From NCBI GenBank assembly GCA_022340865.1, contig JAJDNC010000103.1, positions 1 to 64,000 on the forward strand: DNA of 64,000 nt, read 5' to 3'. The notes below the pieces were generated by a model. The model was not told the DNA's origin. It ran no database searches and worked only from the letters and a program-made list of their open reading frames with translations. This document shows, piece after piece, positions 30,156-37,083 of this stretch. Every line of letters starts with the position of its first letter. Within the stretch, counting starts at the first letter, position 1. The translations under genes and the position numbers were made by a program. The stretch comes from Gemmatimonadota bacterium. Its GTDB lineage: Bacteria > Gemmatimonadota > Gemmatimonadetes > Longimicrobiales > Gaopeijiaceae.

Positions 30156-30184
30156 TTGACCCCCTTCCCGGGCGCCGGTAGATT
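30156..30184 (+). promoter_or_regulatory. sigma70-type promoter for the NifU-like/mrp genes
   Basis: TTGACC (30156-30161), exactly 17 bases, then TAGATT (30179-30184). This is the best consensus-like promoter in the window. It is placed about 52 bases before the TTG/ATG start region of the NifU-like gene. Confidence 0.65.
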
Positions 30185-30235
30185 TTTCGCGGTTTCCGGG
30201 CCCTCCGGGGCTTCCGACTCCGGAAGAGACAGCCG

Positions 30236-30472
30236 TTGGACATGACCGCCCGAGAGAAGATCCTGGAGGTGCTCGACGCGATACGCCCGGCGATCCAGGC
30301 CGACGGCGGGGACGTCGAGCTGCTGGCCTACCGCGAGGCTGAAGGCGTCGTCGAGGTGCGGCTGCTGGGTGCGTGTGAGTCCTGCCCCATCTCCCTGATG
30401 ACGCTTCGGGAAGGCATCGAGCGGCGTCTCAAGAGCACGGTTCCGGGCATCATCGCGGTGACCGCCTCTTGA
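30236..30472 (+). CDS. NifU-like C-terminal-domain Fe-S scaffold protein
   Basis: 78 residues consisting only of the NifU C-terminal domain: LDAIRPAIQADGGDVELLAY, then the Cys47-x-x-Cys50 pair in GACESCPIS, then MTLREGIERRLKSTVPGI. Stand-alone Nfu proteins carry or transfer 4Fe-4S clusters. Two starts are possible: TTG at 30236 lies 7 bases after GGAAGAG, while ATG at 30242 lies 13 bases after it, so spacing favours TTG; the two differ by two residues. The gene for the Mrp Fe-S carrier follows 62 bases later, which supports a shared job in cluster delivery. Confidence 0.9.
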   Translation: MDMTAREKILEVLDAIRPAIQADGGDVELLAYREAEGVVEVRLLGACESCPISLMTLREGIERRLKSTVPGIIAVTAS

Positions 30473-30534
30473 GCGGTCCCCCGCGTCGACGGTAGCGTCC
30501 CGCGCAGCCACACTCCTGTGAATTGGTTTGAGAT

Positions 30535-31635
30535 ATGAGCATAGACGAGCTCCGCGGCTCGGTGATGGCAGCCCTCTCCCGTGTCGCCCACCCCCGGACC
30601 GGCCAGGACCTCGTGTCCGGCGGACACGTCCAGAACGTAGAGATCGGTGAGGACGGCGAGGTGCGCTTCGCCTTTCTCCTGCGCCCCGAGGATCCGGGGG
30701 ACCTGGTGAAGGTGGTCCGGGGCGCCGTCGAGGCGATTCCCGGCGTCTCCTCCGTGAAGATCAACGTGCAGCTCCCCCAGATGGCGGCGAGCGGTGGGGG
30801 TGGGAGGCACGGCGGACTCAAGCCCGGCTCGGTGCCCGCGCCCACCCCGAAGCCGGGGGTGCTCACCCAGGTGGGCCACGTGATTGCGGTGAGCTCGGGA
30901 AAGGGGGGCGTGGGCAAGTCGATGGTGGCGTCCAATCTGGCCGCCGCGCTGGCCGCGCGTGGGCTCCGGGTGGGGTTGCTGGACGCGGACATCTATGGGC
31001 CCAACATCCCCCTGATGTTCGGCGAGACGCGAAAGCCGCGCGTCACGGGCGAGAAGGGCAGAGAGATGATCGAGCCCCTCGAGGCCCACGGCGTACGCCT
31101 CATGAGCCTCGGCTTCCTCCTGGACAAGGAGCAGCCCGCCATCATGCGGGGGCCGCTCATCTCCGGGATACTGAAGCAGTTCCTGGAGCAGGTGGCATGG
31201 GGGCCGCTGGACACCATGGTGGTGGACATGCCTCCCGGAACCGGCGACGCCCAGCTCTCGCTGGTTCAGTCCATCGACCTGGACGGAGCCGTCATGGTGA
31301 CGACGCCTCAGGAGGTGTCCACCGGAGACGTGCGGCGCGGCGTGAAGATGTTCGAGCGCGTGAACACGCGCGTGCTGGGGATCGTGGAGAACATGAGCGG
31401 CTTCGTGTGCCCGCACTGCGGAGAGCCGGTGGACGTCTTCGGCTCCGGGGGGGGAGAGCGTCTCGCCGCCGAGATGAAGCTCCCGTTCCTGGGTCGTGTG
31501 CCGTTGGACCCCGCCGTGCGGAAGGCCGGAGACGAGGGACGCCCCACCGTGGTGGCCGCGCCCGAATCCCCTGCGGGTAAGGCGCTCTTCGAGGTGACCC
31601 GCGTCGTGGAAGAAGCGCTGCAGGCCCTGCGCTAG
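30535..31635 (+). CDS. mrp: Mrp/ApbC-family Fe-S cluster carrier ATPase
   Basis: 366 residues. N-terminal MIP18/DUF59 domain at 1-80 (LSRVAHPRTGQDLVSGGHVQNV), a Gly/Pro linker at 85-110, then the P-loop ATPase with deviant Walker A SSGKGGVGKS at 120-129. The ParA-like switch VVDMPPGTGDAQLS and NMSGFVCPHCGEPVDVFG follow, the latter holding the CxxC that ligates the bridging cluster. It acts in the cytosol, passing 4Fe-4S clusters to target proteins. ATG start. It shares the run and probably the promoter with the NifU-like gene. An 18-base gap separates it from a convergent small gene. Confidence 0.95.
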   Translation: MSIDELRGSVMAALSRVAHPRTGQDLVSGGHVQNVEIGEDGEVRFAFLLRPEDPGDLVKVVRGAVEAIPGVSSVKINVQLPQMAASGGGGRHGGLKPGSVPAPTPKPGVLTQVGHVIAVSSGKGGVGKSMVASNLAAALAARGLRVGLLDADIYGPNIPLMFGETRKPRVTGEKGREMIEPLEAHGVRLMSLGFLLDKEQPAIMRGPLISGILKQFLEQVAWGPLDTMVVDMPPGTGDAQLSLVQSIDLDGAVMVTTPQEVSTGDVRRGVKMFERVNTRVLGIVENMSGFVCPHCGEPVDVFGSGGGERLAAEMKLPFLGRVPLDPAVRKAGDEGRPTVVAAPESPAGKALFEVTRVVEEALQALR

Positions 31636-31653
31636 CGTCCTACGTCGGAGGGG

Positions 31654-31890
31654 TTACTCGCCCTCGAGCCACTTCCTGTCGGCCGAGGACAAGGAGTTCT
31701 TGCCCCGCACCTTCTCTACGACCTTCAGCACGATCCAGCCCACCAGGAGGATCGGGGCCACCTTCGTGAGCAGGAACATGGCGAGGCCGAACGTCAGGGA
31801 GAACACCACTCCCACGATGGACAGCACGACTCCCGCCACGATGAGGGTCAGGAGACCCACGGCGAAAAACGTCAACAGTGTGCCGATCAT
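31654..31890 (-). CDS. small membrane protein, function unknown
   Basis: 78 residues, two or three closely packed hydrophobic segments (about 3-28, 30-44 and 46-58) and a charged C-terminal tail (KVVEKVRGKNSLSSADRKWLEGE). GGGGAGG 8 bases before the ATG is one of the strongest ribosome-binding sites in the window, supporting a real gene. It is the last gene after the sigma/anti-sigma/envelope genes, 39 bases past the toastrack-like gene, so it is probably part of the same stress operon. No family recognised; general resemblance to small envelope-stress membrane proteins is too weak to name. Confidence 0.75.
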   Translation of the reverse strand: MIGTLLTFFAVGLLTLIVAGVVLSIVGVVFSLTFGLAMFLLTKVAPILLVGWIVLKVVEKVRGKNSLSSADRKWLEGE

Positions 31891-31929
31891 CGTTTCTACC
31901 TCCCCTTATCGAATGTCCCGGGGGGACGC

Positions 31930-32802
31930 TCAGCGGACCCACACCACCTTGACGCTGCCGAACGCGGCGTTCAGGTCGATGTCGATCTTGCGCTTCGCCT
32001 TGTCCCAGTCGAGAGAGTAGTATCGGTCGCCCCGCTTCACCAAACCCTCGGAGTCGAGGGAGGTGAGGAAGCTGTCCTTGTGCAGGCTCACACCGAGCCC
32101 TTCGGGAAAACGGAGCTCCAGCGAGCCGAGTCCCATGTTCACCTTTACGTCGGCATCGCGCTGCCAGTTCCCGTCGAACCCCAGCGTCACCGACCCCACG
32201 CCGGCCGAGACGTCGATGTCGTCGGCGTTGAGGTTGCCGAGATGGCGGGCCTCGAAATCCGCCGCGCCCACCTCGAATGTCGCCTTCTCCATTCTCACGG
32301 CATTGAGCTCGGAGATGTCCACGGTGGACTCCGACGCGCCGGTTCCCAGCTCCAGCCGCGTCAGGGAGAGCCCTCCCAGGTCCAGGTCCGCGCGCACCGC
32401 GCCGAACTTCAGGTCCAGGTCCATAGGCACGTTCCGGGCCAACCGGAGGTCCATCGAGCCCTCGGAGCGTTTCTTTCCCAGGTGGACCGAGTTGCCCACC
32501 GACTCGACACCGAGGCGGAGCTCGTTCCCCTCGTACTGCGCCTGCGGCCGAAAGGAGTCCTCGTCGTACCGGAGCTGCATGCGATAGAGCATGCCCGCGG
32601 CGGCGGGGCCCATGCTGAAAGTTCCGGCCCCGTAGGTCACCTTCACGTCCAGGCTCTTCTCCCCGCTCATCACACGGGACATGGTCACCGTGCGCCAGCT
32701 CTGGGCGGCCGTCGCGGCGGGCAAGAAGGCGGCCGAGGTCAGGACGGCCGCGAGCACCCGGCGTCCGAGTGCCGCGGACATTCGGTCGCGAGGCCTACGC
32801 AT
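31930..32802 (-). CDS. exported toastrack-like (DUF4097/LiaF C-terminal type) protein
   Basis: 290 residues. A signal peptide reaches about residue 34 (LPAATAAQ). The mature part is repetitive beta: SMDLRLARNVPMDLDLKFGAVRADLDLGG, then FEARHLGNLNADDIDVSAGVGSVTLGFDG, then VNMGLGSLELRFPEG, the pattern of beta-solenoid toastrack domains in LiaF and DUF4097 proteins. These are known in envelope-stress sensing in Gram-positives; the role here is unknown. The start overlaps the end of the preceding gene by eight bases (ATGCGTAG) and has GGGAGGACGG upstream. Co-transcribed with the sigma and anti-sigma genes. Confidence 0.8.
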   Translation of the reverse strand: MRRPRDRMSAALGRRVLAAVLTSAAFLPAATAAQSWRTVTMSRVMSGEKSLDVKVTYGAGTFSMGPAAAGMLYRMQLRYDEDSFRPQAQYEGNELRLGVESVGNSVHLGKKRSEGSMDLRLARNVPMDLDLKFGAVRADLDLGGLSLTRLELGTGASESTVDISELNAVRMEKATFEVGAADFEARHLGNLNADDIDVSAGVGSVTLGFDGNWQRDADVKVNMGLGSLELRFPEGLGVSLHKDSFLTSLDSEGLVKRGDRYYSLDWDKAKRKIDIDLNAAFGSVKVVWVR

Positions 32803-34447
32803 CTCCGTCCTCCCGAGGCCCGGAGCTTTCATCGGCGTCAGGCTCCGCCGTGGCGCTTGCGGCAGGGGACGAGACGTTCCCCTGGTCCACATCGACGTCG
32901 ACGGAGCTCTCCCAACTGGCGTCGTACGGTCCCGGGTACGTGCTCCCGCGACGCCCCCCCCGCGTGAGGATCACGGCACCGAATCCGATCTGGATCGCGA
33001 CGATGCCGAGCATCACGCCCACGAAGGTCAGCAGCCCGCGCACGAGGCCGAAGAACGGCACCACGTACAGGACATGGGCGGCCATGAACGCCGCACCCAG
33101 GGCCACGAGCCCTCCGGCGATGGCGTAGACGGGGTTCGACTTGCGGATCCACCCCGTATACCGGTACTCGCTGTCGGCAAGCCACTCGCCCACGTTCCTG
33201 GCCACCGCCAGGTACCCCAGGATGCCGGCGGCCACCGCCGCCAGCGGGAAGAGCGGGATCCAGGCGATCATCACCGGGATGCCCACGATGGACACCGCCA
33301 GGGCCACCATTCCGAGGATCCAGACCGGAATCAACAGGAAGGTGCCCGCCACCCCCACGAGCGCGGAGCGCCCGGGGCTCCGGCGCGCGGTCTCGGCGAC
33401 GGTGTCGAGCTTGTCTCCCGCGAAGGAGACCACGCCCATGCCGATGAGGGCGAGGACGAGGATCGTCACCAGGTCCCCGATGAGCCCTCCCACTGCGTTG
33501 AAGATCCCCCGGAAGGGAGCGAAGAGCGAGCGGGACGGATGGGTGTGCACGCGCGTGGCGGCGCGGAGCTGCTCGCGCATCTCGCTGCGGAGCTCGTTGC
33601 GCACCTCGTCCCGGATGTGGGCCCGGGTGGCGCTGTCGACGGAGCTCTCGCCCATGGACACGTTGACGACCCGGCCCCCGACGGAGCCACCGTCGCGCTG
33701 CAGGCTGGAGTCCGCCAACCGGACGTCACCCGTGACGTGGCTCCCCTCCGCCAGCTCCAGTGTGCCTCCCACCACCACAATGTCGCCGTCCACGGTGCCC
33801 GCGACGCGGGCGTCGCCCTGGATGACCACCAGGCTTCCCTTCACCGTGTCGTCGGCCGCGACGTTCACGTCCTCGCCGACGTGGAGCTGGGTGTTCTTCC
33901 CCAGGCCCTTGAGGGCCTGCTCGAACACCCCGAGGTGGCCGGCCTGGCTCAGCAGGGCGCGGGCCGTCGCTCCCTGGGCTCCCTCCTGGGCGCCGCCCTG
34001 CCCCGCGGAGAGGGAGACGCCCGCTTTCGGCGCCTCCGTGCGGGTGCCGGTGGACCCCGTGAGGGCGCCGTGGAGAGCGGTGGCGATCCGCCCTGCCACG
34101 CCCTCCTCGTCTCCCTTCAGGCCTTCCGGCGGAGACCAGTCCCGGAGCATCCCGGCCAGAGCCCCGTCGTCGACGGCGACGGCACCCGCCAGGAGAGTCC
34201 GCCAGGCCGTATCCAGGCCGTCCGCGGGCTGATAGCTGCCCACGGTCTGGCCGTCGATGACGACGGAGCCGTCATGGAGGGCGATCTCCAGAGGATTGCC
34301 GTGGGCGAACTCCAGGCGGAGCGTCGCCTCCGACTTCCCTACCGACACCTCCTTGGAGAGCACGGAGCGCGTTTGTGCCCACGCGCCGGCAGGCACCAGG
34401 AGTACCCCAAGGCCCAGGGCCAGCAGGCCCCTACGAGAGCGAAGCAT
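32795..34447 (-). CDS. polytopic membrane protein with bactofilin-like polymer domain
   Basis: 550 residues. Signal peptide to about residue 25. An Ala/Gly-rich region follows, then a right-handed beta-helix at about 190-265 (LHVGEDVNVAADDTVKGSLVV and GTVDGDIVVVGGTLELAEGSHV), as in bactofilins. The C-terminal half has five or so hydrophobic helices (from about residue 320) ending in an acidic Ser/Asp tail. A GTG at 34459 would add four residues; the ATG at 34447 has GGGTGGG at 7 bases. It overlaps the anti-sigma gene by 17 bases. A surface or periplasmic scaffold tied to envelope stress is inference from domain and context. Confidence 0.8.
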   Translation of the reverse strand: MLRSRRGLLALGLGVLLVPAGAWAQTRSVLSKEVSVGKSEATLRLEFAHGNPLEIALHDGSVVIDGQTVGSYQPADGLDTAWRTLLAGAVAVDDGALAGMLRDWSPPEGLKGDEEGVAGRIATALHGALTGSTGTRTEAPKAGVSLSAGQGGAQEGAQGATARALLSQAGHLGVFEQALKGLGKNTQLHVGEDVNVAADDTVKGSLVVIQGDARVAGTVDGDIVVVGGTLELAEGSHVTGDVRLADSSLQRDGGSVGGRVVNVSMGESSVDSATRAHIRDEVRNELRSEMREQLRAATRVHTHPSRSLFAPFRGIFNAVGGLIGDLVTILVLALIGMGVVSFAGDKLDTVAETARRSPGRSALVGVAGTFLLIPVWILGMVALAVSIVGIPVMIAWIPLFPLAAVAAGILGYLAVARNVGEWLADSEYRYTGWIRKSNPVYAIAGGLVALGAAFMAAHVLYVVPFFGLVRGLLTFVGVMLGIVAIQIGFGAVILTRGGRRGSTYPGPYDASWESSVDVDVDQGNVSSPAASATAEPDADESSGPREDGDA

Positions 34448-35369
34448 GTGCGTACCCACCCTCCGCCCGGCGGGCGGAGACGAGGTTCCGGTAGAGCACC
34501 CATACGGCGGACACGGTGCCCAGCGAGAAGAACAGGAAGACCGCCGCCAGCGTCCACGGCGAATGCACGAGGGACCCGAGGAACGAATACACTCCGAAGA
34601 GGCCCTCGCTCTCCAGCGCGGTCTTCGACACGGCTCCCCAGGCGGCGGCGGCGAGGCCGGAGCCCTTCCACCAGGCGAAGGAAGCCAGAGTGCCCGGCGT
34701 GATGCCCGGACGCGTGAAGATCGTCCAGAGGAGCAGCCCGAGGATCACGGCCGGCGTGACCGCCACACCGTAGACGGCGGCCCAGGCCCTTCGGGTTCTG
34801 GGCACGATCCGCCCAGCCGCCGCCAGCGCCTGCCGCCACTCCGGCACCCGCACCCGGGCCGGCCGGGCCACCGTCACGTGCGCCATCACCCGTTCGGCGA
34901 AGCCGTCCCCGGGGACCAGCCTGGGCACCTGCCCCAGACGAGCCGCGAGGACGCGCCACCCGGCGACTTCCTTCGTGCACGACGGGCACGTGTCGAGGTG
35001 GGCGCGCACGCGGGCGGCCCTCTGATGCGGAAGCGCCCCGTCCACGAAGTCCTGAAGGCGTTCAGAGGTGGGATGCCGCGCCGTGCGGCCGAAGCCCAGC
35101 AGCGCCGCCGCCCGGGCTGCCCAGGGAAGCGGTTGCGGAGCCCGTACCGCCGCCAGGACCCGGTCCTGGAAGCCTGCGGCCGGAGCCAGCGCGGGCAGCT
35201 CGCCGAGCTCGTCGAAGAGGAGCCGCCACCCGTCGAGCTCCGCCGCGCAGCGGGCGCACGACGCCAGGTGCTCCTCGACCCGGGCGCGCTCTCCCCTGGA
35301 GAGCTCGCCCTCGAGGAGGGCCTGGAGCGTCTCAGCGCCCAGATGCCCGTCAAGTGCCCGGTTCGTCAC
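34431..35369 (-). CDS. anti-sigma factor with duplicated zinc-finger domain
   Basis: 312 residues. Two copies of an anti-sigma zinc motif: His34-x3-Cys38-x2-Cys41 and His124-x3-Cys128-x2-Cys131. Each is followed by the same kind of block (DGWRLLFDELGELPALAP and AGWRVLAARLGQVPRLVP, then GF..RV.A.V), showing internal duplication of about 90 residues. Two membrane helices follow (about 195-215 and 278-300) and a short cytoplasmic tail. The start is GTG with GAGGAG at 8 bases. It lies 139 bases after the sigma gene with a candidate ECF promoter in between. It likely sequesters the sigma factor encoded next to it. Confidence 0.88.
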   Translation of the reverse strand: MTNRALDGHLGAETLQALLEGELSRGERARVEEHLASCARCAAELDGWRLLFDELGELPALAPAAGFQDRVLAAVRAPQPLPWAARAAALLGFGRTARHPTSERLQDFVDGALPHQRAARVRAHLDTCPSCTKEVAGWRVLAARLGQVPRLVPGDGFAERVMAHVTVARPARVRVPEWRQALAAAGRIVPRTRRAWAAVYGVAVTPAVILGLLLWTIFTRPGITPGTLASFAWWKGSGLAAAAWGAVSKTALESEGLFGVYSFLGSLVHSPWTLAAVFLFFSLGTVSAVWVLYRNLVSARRAEGGYAHASLS

Positions 35370-35403
35370 GGAAGGACTCCTCTTGCTGTGTTCCGTCCGT
35401 CCC

Positions 35404-35430
35404 TACGGCAGGCGTTCGGGTTGGGTTTCA
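35404..35430 (-). promoter_or_regulatory. candidate ECF-sigma promoter for the anti-sigma operon
   Basis: On the minus strand TGAAACC, 16 bases, CGTAGGG. The TGAAAC/CGTA pair is that of Bacillus SigW-type promoters except for a 17-base rather than 16-base gap. It lies 35 bases before the anti-sigma GTG. The same arrangement occurs upstream of the sigma gene and upstream of the M48 peptidase gene. Confidence 0.55.
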
Positions 35431-35508
35431 TGACCGGACCTCCCGGTGGAGCCGTGGGCGCCCGGCCATTCGTCCCTGTGGCACAACGTCGTTCATGGGA
35501 TCGACACC

Positions 35509-36183
35509 TCAAGTCGTCAGGTGTGCGAGACGCTCTTTGAGCTCGTTCCTCGCCCGGTGCAGGTAGGTCTTCACGGTGCCCAGCGGTAGCCCCATGATCT
35601 CGGCGATCTCGTCGTAGGCGTATCCCTCGACATGACGCAGCAGGATCACGGTCCTGTACTCCTCCCGGAGCTGGCCGATGGCTTCTTCGATCTGTCCGCC
35701 GAGCTCCTTGTGCTCCAGGTACTCGTGGGGGTTCTCGTCGTGGGATTCGACCACCAGCCGCGTCTGGCTGAGCTCGTCCTGCGACGTCGCGTTGGGAGAG
35801 CCGTGGATGGACACGGTGCTCAGCTTGCGCTTGCGCAGGTGATCGATGGTGTGGTTGTTGGCGATCTTGAAGATCCAGTTGCTGAACTTGTAGCTGGTGT
35901 TGTAGCTGCCGATGGCGTTGAAGGCCCGGATGAACGCCTCCTGCGCCAGGTCCTCGGCCAGCGTGCGGTCCCGCACCATGCGGTAGATCAGGGAGAATAC
36001 CGGTCGCTCGTACCGCGAGAGCAACTCGCGGAACGCCCCCTCGCGGCCCTTGGCCGCGAGGGCAGCCAGCTCCCGATCATCCAGCTGGGTGTATTCCAGA
36101 GCGGGCAGCCCTCTCGCGTCCGGCCGAGGTTGCACGTGCCACCGGAGGGTGGCGTGAGTGAGGGAAGCGGCGTCGGAGAGCAT
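35509..36183 (-). CDS. ECF-type RNA polymerase sigma factor
   Basis: 224 residues. Sigma region 2 at about 40-110 includes DRTLAEDLAQEAFIRAF and FSNWIFKIANNHTIDHLRKRK. Region 4 at about 165-220 includes LREEYRTVILLRHVEGYAYDEIAEIM and GLPLGTVKTYLHRARNELK. The first 35 residues are unusual for the family. A GTG at 36135 would give 208 residues and a leader of about 50 bases from the candidate promoter just upstream, against about 4 bases for the ATG at 36183, so the start is uncertain. Followed by an anti-sigma gene and envelope genes, so it probably answers envelope stress. Confidence 0.93.
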   Translation of the reverse strand: MLSDAASLTHATLRWHVQPRPDARGLPALEYTQLDDRELAALAAKGREGAFRELLSRYERPVFSLIYRMVRDRTLAEDLAQEAFIRAFNAIGSYNTSYKFSNWIFKIANNHTIDHLRKRKLSTVSIHGSPNATSQDELSQTRLVVESHDENPHEYLEHKELGGQIEEAIGQLREEYRTVILLRHVEGYAYDEIAEIMGLPLGTVKTYLHRARNELKERLAHLTT

Positions 36184-36193
36184 CGTGCCGCCC

Positions 36194-36220
36194 TACGCGG
36201 ACGCCGCCCCGGCGGTTTCG
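36194..36220 (-). promoter_or_regulatory. candidate ECF-sigma promoter upstream of the sigma gene
   Basis: On the minus strand CGAAACC, 16 bases, CGTAGGG, the same spacing and trailing GGG as the motif before the anti-sigma gene. It lies 11 bases before the annotated ATG of the sigma gene, which suggests either a very short leader or a later start (GTG 36135). Autoregulation is inference. Confidence 0.5.
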
Positions 36221-36354
36221 AGGGCGCCGTTGAGCGCCCCCGACGGTTCCCCTAACTTCCGGCCCCGCCGTGCCGTGACGAGGGCGCCTCCCTCCGTCAC
36301 CGACCCGTCAAGTCCGGGGCTTGCCGAATCTTACGCCGTCGGAGCGCGCCTGTC

Positions 36355-37083
36355 ATGCCGTCAGAGGACCCCGCCACGCCGCAGGCCGGAGTCGCTCGCC
36401 AACGACAGGTTCAGCGCCTCTTCTCGGAGATCGCTCCCAGGTACGACCTCCTGAACCACGTGCTCAGCCTGAACGTGGACAGGGCGTGGCGCCGTCGGGC
36501 CGTGGACCTCCTGCGCTGGGAGCACGCGCGGGGAGGGCGCTACCTGGATGCCTGCGCCGGCACCTTCGATCTCGCTCTGGAGCTGTGCGGGCGTGCGGGC
36601 TTCGCGGGTCGCGTGGTGGCCGCCGACTTCGCCCAGCCCATGCTCCGGGAGGGGTCGGGCAAGCTCAGGTCGACGCCCGTCACCCCGGTGTGCGGGGACT
36701 CCCTCCACCTCCCCTTTCCGGCGGATACCTTCGACGGAGCCACCGTGGGCTTCGGCGTACGGAACCTCGCCGACCTTCCGGCCGGCCTCTCGGAGCTGAG
36801 GCGGGTGCTCAGGCCCGGCGCCCGGCTCGTCGTGTTGGAGTTCACGACGCCCCCGAACCCCCTGGTGCGGTGGAGCTACCTCTTCTACTTCCACCGGATC
36901 CTGCCGGTGGCGGGGCGGGTCATATCCGGCCACCCCTGGGCGTACACGTACCTCCCCGAATCGGTGAAGGAGTTCCCCGGGCCCGCCGAGCTGGAAGGCC
37001 TGTTCCGGGAGGTCGGCTTCGGGGAGACCGGGCACCGCCTCCTCACCTTCGGGATCGCGGCTCTCCACTGGGGGGTGAAGTAA
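36355..37083 (+). CDS. ubiE: demethylmenaquinone/ubiquinone methyltransferase
   Basis: SAM-dependent C-methyltransferase of quinone synthesis, 242 residues. Family motifs: RLFSEIAPRYDLLNHVLSLNVDRAWRRRAV, YLDACAGTFDLAL (SAM motif I, with Ala-Cys in place of the usual Val-Ala), DFAQPML, TVGFGVRNLADLPAGLSEL, and ESVKEFPGPAELEGLF. Whether the substrate is demethylmenaquinone (MenG) or a ubiquinone precursor cannot be told from sequence; menaquinone would suit most non-proteobacterial diderms. Divergent from the sigma factor gene. Its last 41 bases overlap the 3' end of the convergent peptidase gene. Confidence 0.93.
   Translation: MPSEDPATPQAGVARQRQVQRLFSEIAPRYDLLNHVLSLNVDRAWRRRAVDLLRWEHARGGRYLDACAGTFDLALELCGRAGFAGRVVAADFAQPMLREGSGKLRSTPVTPVCGDSLHLPFPADTFDGATVGFGVRNLADLPAGLSELRRVLRPGARLVVLEFTTPPNPLVRWSYLFYFHRILPVAGRVISGHPWAYTYLPESVKEFPGPAELEGLFREVGFGETGHRLLTFGIAALHWGVK

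Larger units (their letters stand above)
29750..30235. other. 486-base divergent intergenic region between pruA and the NifU-like gene
   Basis: Contains an inverted repeat at 29819-29847 in the pruA leader, a consensus-like promoter at 30156-30184 for the NifU-like gene, and an AT-richer stretch around 30070-30110 (GGGCAAAACCCGGTAAAAG). No protein-like open frame. This is one of the least gene-dense parts of the window. Confidence 0.6.
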
